DNA of 13,666 nt from JASFRI01 sp050115015. Its GTDB lineage: Bacteria > Acidobacteriota > Polarisedimenticolia > CBDVAL01. The translations under genes and the position numbers were made by a program. Under the pieces are notes generated by a model. The model saw only the letters and a program-made list of their open reading frames with translations, was not told the origin of the DNA and made no database searches. The first letter of the stretch is position 1. Each line of letters opens with the position of its first letter. Where the stretch lies: NCBI GenBank assembly GCA_050115015.1, contig JASFRI010000067.1, forward strand, positions 1 through 13,666, read 5' to 3'. Below are positions 6,673-12,565 of the stretch, piece after piece.

Positions 6673-7446
6673 TCACGTCCTGCCTGCCGAGCCCCCCTGG
6701 AGGCGACCTCCGGTCCCCGCGGCCGCGTCGAGGGCGTCGGGGCGGCGTAGGATTGCCTTCACGGGAAGATGATCCGACGCACGGCGCGCCAGGCGACTCC
6801 GGTGGACGCTGGCCACCCCGAGAAGGGAGGCCGGGCGGCTCCAGATCCCGTCCAGCGGTAGCGCGGGGATTCGTGACGGGAAGCTCCGGACGGTGCCCCC
6901 TCCGAACCCGTTTGCGCGGAGGAGCCTCCGGACGGGACCCCAGGGAAGCCACTCGTTCAGATCCCCGAGAAGCGCCACGGGCGACGGACGGTCGCCGAGC
7001 AGGACGATCAGCTTCGAGGCCTGCCGCCGTCGCTCCTGGGCGCGGAGCCCGAGGTGTGTGGCCACCAGCCGCAACGGAGGGCCTGGGTAGGGCAGGTCAA
7101 CCTCCAGCGCGCCGCGTGGTTCGGCGTTGTCGTCGACGCTGAGGTCATGCCGGCGTACGGCGCCCGGGGGATGACGGACCAGCAAGGCGTTCCCGTACCC
7201 GGTGTCTCCCCGGCGCAGCGTGGGGCCTGCGATTGCGGTCATGCCCGTGGCCTCGGAGAGCATGGCAAGCTGATCCGGCGAGCCTCCCTCCACCTCCGAG
7301 TCCACCTCCTGCAGGGCGGCCACGTCCGGGCGGATCTCCCGCAGGACCTCTGCGACACGCCCGGGGTCCTCCCGGCCATCCGTGCCGATGCAGCGCCGGA
7401 CGTTGTACGTGACCAGGACCAGTCCGTCGCCCCTGGTCCGGATCAT
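6673..7446 (-). CDS. endonuclease/exonuclease/phosphatase (EEP) family protein
   Basis: A 257-residue metal-dependent phosphodiesterase-fold protein. EEP catalytic residues are all visible: Asn15 (VTYNVRR), Glu47 (ALQEVD), His131 (ATHLG), Asp162 and Asn164 (LLGDLNEW), Asp199 (PLDGIW) and the terminal Asp225-His226 (SDHLPV). There is no obvious signal peptide. The last 20 or so residues are low-complexity. The ATG at 7446 has a weak AGGT upstream. It follows the phospholipase D-VTT gene on the same strand; in E. coli, ybhP (EEP) likewise neighbours ybhO/clsB (cardiolipin synthase), which suggests a role with phospholipids or a phosphodiester head group, although DNA cleavage is also possible. 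Here the two genes are separated by a fold-back element and a repeat, which may have uncoupled them. Confidence 0.88.
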   Translation of the reverse strand: MIRTRGDGLVLVTYNVRRCIGTDGREDPGRVAEVLREIRPDVAALQEVDSEVEGGSPDQLAMLSEATGMTAIAGPTLRRGDTGYGNALLVRHPPGAVRRHDLSVDDNAEPRGALEVDLPYPGPPLRLVATHLGLRAQERRRQASKLIVLLGDRPSPVALLGDLNEWLPWGPVRRLLRANGFGGGTVRSFPSRIPALPLDGIWSRPASLLGVASVHRSRLARRASDHLPVKAILRRPDALDAAAGTGGRLQGGSAGRT

Positions 7447-7458
7447 CCACTACCTGCC

Positions 7459-7505
7459 GGCCTCGGGAGGGCCGGGAACCTGCGGGCCTGCCTCGGACCT
7501 CCTCG
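7459..7505. repeat. 47-bp direct repeat, copy B (upstream of the EEP gene)
   Basis: This copy shares 42 of 47 bases with copy A at 6555-6601. It ends 12 bp upstream of the EEP start codon (reading leftward), so it lies in the 5' untranslated or promoter region of that gene. The five differences include transitions that would keep or weaken the hairpins as G-U pairs in RNA. The rest of 7447-7568 shows no gene. Confidence 0.7.
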
Positions 7506-7568
7506 GCGCACCTTGGACTCGCCGCACAAGACCCGGCGGCGGAAGGCACCAGACGTTTCGGCCGGACC

Positions 7569-7748
7569 TCTAGCAGGCTGCTGAAAAACTCCGCGGCTCG
7601 CGCCCTTCGGGTTGCGGCGGCGTAGTGCCTTCTGCTTCGTTCCCGCTCCTCCCCGATGCACATCGGCATCGCGTCGTCGCGGCGCCTCGCAGCTGGCACC
7701 ACGGCGCTCGCAACGCGGGGGCGCGGAGTTTTTCAGCAGCCTGCTAGA
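7569..7748. mobile_element. 180-bp fold-back element, MITE-like, with perfect 27-bp terminal inverted repeats
   Basis: The ends, 7569-7595 and 7722-7748, are perfect 27-bp inverted repeats; the left end begins TCTAGCAGGCTGCTGAAAAA. The palindromic CTAG near each tip (7570-7573 and 7744-7747) could be a 4-bp target duplication. Inside, GTTGCGGCGGCGTAGTGCC (7611-7629) is imperfectly complementary to the region at about 7692-7713, and CCGATG-CA-CATCGG (7653-7666) sits at the exact centre. The whole unit can therefore fold into one long hairpin. It encodes no transposase. Location 3 bp after the phospholipase stop codon and the sharp ends indicate a non-autonomous inserted element, which may now act as a terminator or attenuator in the operon. 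Confidence 0.75.
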
Positions 7749-7751
7749 CAC

Positions 7752-9863
7752 TCACTGTCCCCGATCGCGGTGTCGGGTCCCGAACCGGCGAACCAGCGCG
7801 AGCGCCCCCAGCACCAGGACGACCGCGCCGACGAGAACGCCGAGGGTCGCCGGTCCGGGTTGGATCAGAGCCCGCCGCGCGCTCTCGCCGAGAAGGGTCA
7901 CGGCCGCGATACCGGGGGCCATCCCCAGGAGGGTCCCCAGCGCAAAGGCCCGGCGTGGCACCGCCATCGCTCCGGCGACCACGTTGACCACGGTGAAAGG
8001 TGCCACGGGGAGCAGCCGCACGACGGCCATCCACAGCATCCCGCGCCGCTGCAGACTGCGGACCACGCGGTTCATCCTCCCTCCGATCAGCCGGCGGACG
8101 CGCTGCCGGCCGAGACGGCGGCCGACCTCGAAGGTCGCCATGGCGCCCGCCAGGGAACCGCCCAGTGCCACCACCAGGCCGGTCATCGGACCGAACACCA
8201 GCGCGGTTGCCAGGATCATCGCCGTCACGGGGACCATGAGGAAGCTCCCGGTCACGAAGGCGGCCACTGCCAGCAGGGGGGCGAGAGGGTCCGATCCCCA
8301 GCCATCGAGCCGATCGGCGATCGCCGGGGGGGAGAGCGCCTCCGCCGCCGGACCCCAGCGCCAGACGGCCGCCAGCGCGACCAGGGCTCCCAGCATGAGT
8401 CCACCGATGGCCCAGCGCTTCCATCCCGGCCGGCCTCCGGTCCCCTCCCGGCCCAGGTGGGGGAGAAGCGCCTCCGGGTCCATCGGCCGTTCCGGGTCGA
8501 CCACCGCCGAATCGGCGACAAGATGCTCCGCCCAGTCCGGCTCGCTCTCCTCCATCGGCTCCAGCCGGCGCTCACCGCGGCCCAGATCCCGCACGGTGCG
8601 CAGCAACGACCCGCCCTGCTCCATCCGTCGCCGGACGTCGTCGACGGGGACTCCGAGATGTTCTCCCAGCAGCCGGTCGCGGAGCCCGGCCACCACGAGC
8701 CGTCCCGGGTCGTCGCCGACCTCGACCACGAGGTTGCACTCCGTGTCGAGCCCCATGGAGCGGTTGGACAGATTGGCCGATCCGACGGTGAGCAGCCGAT
8801 CGTCGATGACCGCCACCTTGCTGTGCACGTTGAGCCAGTCATCTCCGAGCCCCGGCACGTGGGGATAGCAGGCCAGCAGCCGCCCTTCCTTGTCCGCCTC
8901 CCGCAGCGTGCGCAGCAGCCGCGCTCGGAGCACACCCATGGTGCTCTCCTCGAGCCATCCGGCGGCACGAAAGGGCCCCACCAGGAGGATCTCCGGTCCC
9001 GACGGCTCCCGCAGCCGTGCTGCCAGGGCGTCGCGCACCGACGAGGACGAGATGTACTGGTTCTCGAGGTAGATCCAGCGCTCCGCACCGGCGATCGCGT
9101 CAAGGAGGAGCCGCTCGATCTCCTGCACCTCGGGACGGCCTTCGTGGGCCGGGTCGGTTCGCGCGATGGCCACGTCCACGTCGTGAAGCTCCGGGACCAG
9201 GTCCTCCGGCCAGGGGGACGAATCGAGGTCCACCGGCTGAAGCTCCTCCCCGGTGGCCCGGAGCCATCGATCACGAGTCAGATCGCCGAGCGCTCGCGCG
9301 ACCGGGCCCGAGACCGCCGCATGGACGTCGTGAAACGGCCGGTACCGATGACCGCCGGGGGTGATGCGGCGCGTCTCATCAGGAGCATGTTCCGGGGTAT
9401 CCCACCGGGCCTGCGTGATGTCGAAGCCCCCGACAAACCCCAGGGCATCGTCGATGACCACCACCTTCTGGTGGTGCGAGGCCCCGACGGGATGGCAGTC
9501 ATCGAGCTCGAAGCGGATGCGGCGGTGGGTCCGGGACCCGAAATGGTAGGAGGGAAGCGCTTCCCGCTCGGGTGCGAAGAGTACGTTGTAGTCCCAGGCG
9601 AGGAGATGGGCGTGAAGTTCCCCGTTCTTCCGGACCGCACCGTCGAGAATCCGGGCGAACTCGCTCGCCTCGTCCGCGTCGCGTCGCAACCGGACCCGGC
9701 TATGAAAATCCCAGCCCAGCATCAGGATGGCTCGTCGTGCGGTCTCCAGGGCATCGGCCAGACGGGAGAAGTACGCATCACCGTCCACGAGGAACGCCAG
9801 ACGTTCGGCGCGGGTGCAGCGCCAGCAGTTTCGTCCTTCCTTGAGGATCGGCGTCTTCATCAT
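7752..9863 (-). CDS. phospholipase D/cardiolipin synthase-like protein fused to a VTT (DedA/SNARE-associated) membrane domain
   Basis: A 703-residue fusion. The first part is a phospholipase D superfamily enzyme with two HKD motifs: His131/Lys133/Asp138 (SHHQKVVVIDD) and His347/Lys349/Asp354 (VHSKVAVIDD, followed by GSANLSNRSMGLDTE). The second part starts with a transmembrane helix at about 484-501, then a VTT domain at about 526-660 with FEVGRRLGR and RLLPVAPFTVVNVVAGA, and a final helix at about 673-692. It would act on phospholipids at the inner membrane, by hydrolysis or by transphosphatidylation as in cardiolipin synthesis. VTT/DedA proteins are linked to lipid scrambling or transport, so the fusion may couple synthesis with movement. 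I choose the ATG at 9863 (next ATG at 9860) because the family's GRNCWR motif lies about 10 residues later. A farther ATG at 9977 would add 38 residues without domain support. Confidence 0.9.
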   Translation of the reverse strand: MMKTPILKEGRNCWRCTRAERLAFLVDGDAYFSRLADALETARRAILMLGWDFHSRVRLRRDADEASEFARILDGAVRKNGELHAHLLAWDYNVLFAPEREALPSYHFGSRTHRRIRFELDDCHPVGASHHQKVVVIDDALGFVGGFDITQARWDTPEHAPDETRRITPGGHRYRPFHDVHAAVSGPVARALGDLTRDRWLRATGEELQPVDLDSSPWPEDLVPELHDVDVAIARTDPAHEGRPEVQEIERLLLDAIAGAERWIYLENQYISSSSVRDALAARLREPSGPEILLVGPFRAAGWLEESTMGVLRARLLRTLREADKEGRLLACYPHVPGLGDDWLNVHSKVAVIDDRLLTVGSANLSNRSMGLDTECNLVVEVGDDPGRLVVAGLRDRLLGEHLGVPVDDVRRRMEQGGSLLRTVRDLGRGERRLEPMEESEPDWAEHLVADSAVVDPERPMDPEALLPHLGREGTGGRPGWKRWAIGGLMLGALVALAAVWRWGPAAEALSPPAIADRLDGWGSDPLAPLLAVAAFVTGSFLMVPVTAMILATALVFGPMTGLVVALGGSLAGAMATFEVGRRLGRQRVRRLIGGRMNRVVRSLQRRGMLWMAVVRLLPVAPFTVVNVVAGAMAVPRRAFALGTLLGMAPGIAAVTLLGESARRALIQPGPATLGVLVGAVVLVLGALALVRRFGTRHRDRGQ

Positions 9864-9957
9864 GAGGCTGCGTTGCGTACCATGGCTCGTCCGAGTAACG
9901 AGGTGCGCCGCTGGTCCAGCAGGTTCTGCGCCAGGGGGGCTTCCGTCGTGGGACGCG

Positions 9958-9986
9958 ATCGTACCGGCTTCCTGCATCCGGGTCCA
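9958..9986 (-). promoter_or_regulatory. weak candidate promoter for the phospholipase D-VTT gene
   Basis: On the reverse strand, TGGACC (9986-9981) and TACGAT (9963-9958) are 17 bp apart, each matching four of six consensus bases. Transcription would begin near 9950. That supports the downstream ATG pair at 9863/9860 as the start. The 166-bp gap 9864-10029 holds nothing else convincing apart from several GGTCC-containing short repeats. Confidence 0.3.
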
Positions 9987-10029
9987 GGCGACGGTCCGGC
10001 ACCCCCGGGTCCCGCAAGAGGTCCGGCGG

Positions 10030-11406
10030 TCAGCTCGTCCCGCGGAATTCGTCAGGCCGGATCGAATGACGCTTCAGCAGGGTGTAGAGCTCGCTCCGGT
10101 GCTTTCCTGCCAGGCGTGCCGCCTGGGTCACGTTGCCCTCGGCGCGCCGCAGCAGCTCTTCCAGGTATCGCCGCTCGAAACGTCGTCGTGCTTCGACCAG
10201 GTCCACCTCCAGAAGTCCGGGGCCGACGGTGTCGACGCCGGCCTCCACGCCTCCCTGGAAGAGGTCCGCCGCACGAACCTCGTCTCCCTGGCAGACGATC
10301 AGCGCCTGGCGAATGCGGTTCTGCAGCTCGCGGATGTTGCCGGGCCACGAGTGGCCACGGAGCGCTCGTTCGGCGTCTCCCGAGAACCCCTGCACGCGCT
10401 TTCCGGTCTCGCCCACGGCGGACTCCAGGAAGGACCGCGCCAGCGGCATCAGGTCCTCGGGACGTTCCCGCAGGGGAGGCAGGACGATCGAGACCACGTT
10501 CAGCCGGTAGAAGAGATCCTCCCGGAAGCTGCCCTCGGAGACCGCCGCCGCGAGGTCCTGATTCGTGGCCCCCACGATGCGGACATCCACCGGGCGGGGT
10601 TCCGTCTCGCCCACGCGGCGGATCTCTCCCTGCTCCAGAACCCGCAGCAGCTTCACCTGATGCTCCGGGGCAATCTCCCCCACCTCGTCCAGGAAGAGCG
10701 TGCCGCCGCTGGCCTCCTGGAACAAACCGGCCTGGTCCTTGCCGGCGCCGGTGAAGGAGCCCTTGCGGTGACCGAACAGCTGGCTCTCGAACAGCTCCTT
10801 CGGAATGGCGCCGCAGTTCACCGCCAGGAACGCCGCGTTCTGCCGCTCCGAGCGCAGGTGGATCTGCCGTGCCACCAGCTCCTTGCCGGTCCCACTCTCG
10901 CCGGAGAGCAGCACCGGGTAGTCGGTCGTCGCCACGGCGTCGGCCCGGTGCAGCGCATCCAGCATGGCCGGCGACGAGCTCGGCACGATGGTCCCCTGTC
11001 CGGCGAGCTGGCGTCTGAGCTCGACGACCTCCCCGGCGAGCTTCCCGTGCTGCAGGGCCCTGCCGACGCGCAGCGTGAAATCGTGGAAGTCCTCGCTCTT
11101 CTGGACGTAGTCATAGGCGCCCTGCTCGATCAAATCGAACGACTCGCTCACCTTGCCGTGGTCCGCGAGCAGGATCACGGGAGTCTCCGGGCGAATCTGG
11201 TGCAGACGCTGCAGGAGCGTCGATCCGTCCATCGACCCCAGCTCGACCTCGGACACCACGACGGCGAACTCGTCGGAAAACCGGCGAATGGCATCCCGAG
11301 CTCCGCGAACCTGGACGACGTCGAAACCCCGCTCCTCGAGGTGCTTCCCGTAGGGGGCGAGGTCTTCCGAGGCGGACTGCACCAGCAGGATCTTCGAACC
11401 CACCAT
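10030..11406 (-). CDS. sigma-54-dependent activator (NtrC family) with degenerate receiver domain
   Basis: A 458-residue three-domain enhancer-binding protein. Residues 5-120 are a CheY-like receiver that has lost key residues against NtrC. The acidic pair is Gln10-Ser11, the phospho-acceptor Asp is Glu53 (VVVSEVELGSMDG) and the conserved Thr is Ala81; only the Lys (Lys103) is kept. The AAA+ domain is intact: Walker A GESGTGKE (169-176), the sigma-54 contact loop as GSFTGA (216-221), Walker B TLFLDEVGE (236-244) and a WPGNIRELQN motif. A Fis-type helix-turn-helix closes the protein (GNVTQAARLAGKHRSELYTLLKRH). AGAGGA lies 8-9 nt before the ATG. It is divergent from the PRC-barrel gene, which has a -24/-12 promoter candidate. 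No histidine kinase is in the window, consistent with phosphorylation-independent control. Confidence 0.93.
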   Translation of the reverse strand: MVGSKILLVQSASEDLAPYGKHLEERGFDVVQVRGARDAIRRFSDEFAVVVSEVELGSMDGSTLLQRLHQIRPETPVILLADHGKVSESFDLIEQGAYDYVQKSEDFHDFTLRVGRALQHGKLAGEVVELRRQLAGQGTIVPSSSPAMLDALHRADAVATTDYPVLLSGESGTGKELVARQIHLRSERQNAAFLAVNCGAIPKELFESQLFGHRKGSFTGAGKDQAGLFQEASGGTLFLDEVGEIAPEHQVKLLRVLEQGEIRRVGETEPRPVDVRIVGATNQDLAAAVSEGSFREDLFYRLNVVSIVLPPLRERPEDLMPLARSFLESAVGETGKRVQGFSGDAERALRGHSWPGNIRELQNRIRQALIVCQGDEVRAADLFQGGVEAGVDTVGPGLLEVDLVEARRRFERRYLEELLRRAEGNVTQAARLAGKHRSELYTLLKRHSIRPDEFRGTS

Positions 11407-11491
11407 GACCCATTCCTCTCGCCGTAGTCCAGGTAACCCTTCAGGCTATCCGAGAGGCGCAGCCGGCGTCAACGAATCACCGACACCGGGG

Positions 11492-11539
11492 CGTCCGCTC
11501 TCGCTGGACGGTGAGCGCCGACGGAGGTCCGGTGCCTCC
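11492..11539. promoter_or_regulatory. two dyads, candidate enhancer (UAS) sites for the sigma-54 activator
   Basis: CGTCC-N9-GGACG (11492-11510) and GGAGG-N7-CCTCC (11523-11539) lie about 30-80 bp upstream of the -24 element, in the divergent gap next to the activator gene. Activators with a Fis-type domain bind such inverted repeats as dimers. The two dyads do not share a sequence, so at most one may be the true site. Confidence 0.3.
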
Positions 11540-11569
11540 CCGAACGGTCTCCAGGGAGGGTCTCGCCGC

Positions 11570-11586
11570 CTGGAATCGGTCTTGCA
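11570..11586 (+). promoter_or_regulatory. sigma-54 (-24/-12) promoter candidate for the PRC-barrel gene
   Basis: CTGGAATCGGTCTTGCA has YTGG at -24 and a perfect TTGCA at -12, with GG and GC separated by exactly 10 bp. The -24 half lacks the CAC core (AAT here). The inferred start near 11597 gives a leader of about 18 nt that contains the Shine-Dalgarno sequence. Its place opposite a sigma-54 activator gene raises the likelihood. Confidence 0.55.
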
Positions 11587-11614
11587 CCCCTCCTTGCGTC
11601 GAAAGGAGGTACGC

Positions 11615-12382
11615 ATGACGACAATGACGCAGAAGACGACGGAAGCGGGCACCGGTCTGCTGCGCAGCCTGAAGCACTTGCAGGGATACAACGTCCACGC
11701 CACCGACCAGGAGGTCGGGACGGTTCACGATACCCGGTTCGACGACGAGTCCTGGGTGATCCAGTACTTCGTGATCGACACGGGCAACTGGCTGCCGGGG
11801 CGCAAGGTGCTGATCTCCCCGGCGGCGGTCGGACACCCCGAGTGGTCCGACGGCGTGGTGCCGGTGCAGCTCACGGGCAAGGCCATCGAGGATGCCCCGA
11901 CGGCGGATCTCGATCAGCCCATCTCGGCGGACTATCGACAGACGCTGGGTGTGCATCACGGCTGGCCCGTCCTCTGGTCGGGGACGATGCCGGGCCTGAC
12001 CCTCGACCCGGGCGCACCGCCCCCGAAGATCGACGTCGAACGGCTGGAGCGGTCCCACCTCCGCAGCACACGCGAGGTGACGGGCTATCGCATCGAGGCC
12101 ACGGACGGCGAGATCGGTCACGTGGAGGACTTCATCGCCGAGGAGGGCTCCTGGGCGGTCCGTTACATGGTCGTCGATACGAAGAACTGGCTCCCGGGGC
12201 GGAAGGTCCTCGTGGCTCCGTCGTGGGTCCGGGAGATCGACTGGGCCGGTAAGCGGGTTCACGTCGATCTGGAGCGGGAGCGCATCCAGAACAGCCCGCC
12301 CTTCGACCCGTCGACTCCGGTGAACCGGGAGTACGAGGTTCGCCTGTATGACTACTACGGGCGGCCCCACTACTGGGCCTGA
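11615..12382 (+). CDS. tandem PRC-barrel domain protein
   Basis: A 255-residue protein made of two related PRC-barrel units. The first (about residues 17-80) contains GYNVHATDQEVGTVHDTRFDD and DTGNWLPGRKVLISP. The second (about 148-215) contains GYRIEATDGEIGHVEDFIAEE and DTKNWLPGRKVLVAP. PRC-barrels occur in photosynthetic reaction-centre subunit H, RimM and many stress-associated bacterial proteins; the ligand here is unknown. There is no signal peptide or membrane segment, so it is probably cytoplasmic. The start is the ATG at 11615, preceded by an ideal AAAGGAGGT with 5-6 nt spacing; the frame is open back to 11405 but that part has no coding character. It sits behind the sigma-54 promoter candidate and before the BON-repeat gene, suggesting a shared stress regulon. 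Confidence 0.88.
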   Translation: MTTMTQKTTEAGTGLLRSLKHLQGYNVHATDQEVGTVHDTRFDDESWVIQYFVIDTGNWLPGRKVLISPAAVGHPEWSDGVVPVQLTGKAIEDAPTADLDQPISADYRQTLGVHHGWPVLWSGTMPGLTLDPGAPPPKIDVERLERSHLRSTREVTGYRIEATDGEIGHVEDFIAEEGSWAVRYMVVDTKNWLPGRKVLVAPSWVREIDWAGKRVHVDLERERIQNSPPFDPSTPVNREYEVRLYDYYGRPHYWA

Positions 12383-12408
12383 GGCCGCCGTCCCTTTCGG
12401 TCGCCGCG

Positions 12409-12438
12409 GCACCGCTCCCGCATGGAGCATCCCGGTGC
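12409..12438 (+). terminator. stem-loop after the PRC-barrel gene
   Basis: GCACCG (12409-12414) pairs with CGGTGC (12433-12438), and an inner CTCC/GGAG stem forms around a CGCAT loop. It begins 27 bp after the stop codon. There is no T-tract, so terminator function is only possible. Confidence 0.35.
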
Positions 12439-12458
12439 GGCGCCGGTCGTGATCGGCC

Positions 12459-12473
12459 GGGCACGGCCTTCGC
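12459..12473 (+). promoter_or_regulatory. candidate sigma-54 (-24/-12) promoter for the BON-repeat gene
   Basis: GGGCACG-GCCT-TCGC keeps the invariant GG and GC at 10-bp spacing. It matches TGGCACG-N4-TTGC except for the first T and one base of the -12 element. Transcription would start near 12485, about 80 nt before the ATG. A chance match is quite possible in this composition. Confidence 0.35.
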
Positions 12474-12481
12474 GGTGATCC

Positions 12482-12522
12482 CCGCCCAGTGCGGGCGGTG
12501 CATGGCCGCGCCCCGGCGGGGC
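12482..12522 (+). promoter_or_regulatory. two hairpins in the BON-gene leader
   Basis: CCGCCC-AGTGC-GGGCGG (12482-12498) and GCCCC-GGC-GGGGC (12510-12522) are perfect short stem-loops. They lie between the candidate promoter and an A-rich stretch that carries the ribosome-binding site. They may protect the 5' end or modulate translation; they match no riboswitch I know. Confidence 0.3.
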
Positions 12523-12565
12523 ACGAAACGACAGATCAAATCAAGACGAGAGGAAAGGAGTCAGA

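Noticed and set aside
7569..7748. Short peptides readable through the fold-back element
   Set aside because: They arise from the inverted repeat itself (ends such as EFFSSLL or VFQQPAR) and have no independent evidence of translation.
9864..9977. Earlier ATG for the phospholipase D-VTT gene
   Set aside because: The added 38 residues have no domain support, no good ribosome-binding site precedes the ATG, and the candidate promoter overlaps this stretch.
7656..10754. Very long rightward open frame (over 1000 codons) opposite the phospholipase and activator genes
   Set aside because: Its product is low-complexity (Arg/Pro/Gly/His-rich) with no domain. The opposite strand encodes two clear protein families, so this is the usual antisense shadow in GC-rich DNA.
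9727..11427. Long rightward frame antisense to the sigma-54 activator
   Set aside because: It mirrors conserved AAA+ coding sequence, has no recognisable domain, and its start lies within the phospholipase gene.
11582..11597. TTGCAC-N6-TTGC as an alternative sigma-54 site
   Set aside because: It lacks the invariant GG and has 11 rather than 10 bp between the elements; the overlapping site at 11570-11586 fits better.
11405..11614. Open extension of the PRC-barrel frame upstream
   Set aside because: It overlaps the start of the activator gene and the promoter region, and an ideal Shine-Dalgarno sequence points to the ATG at 11615.
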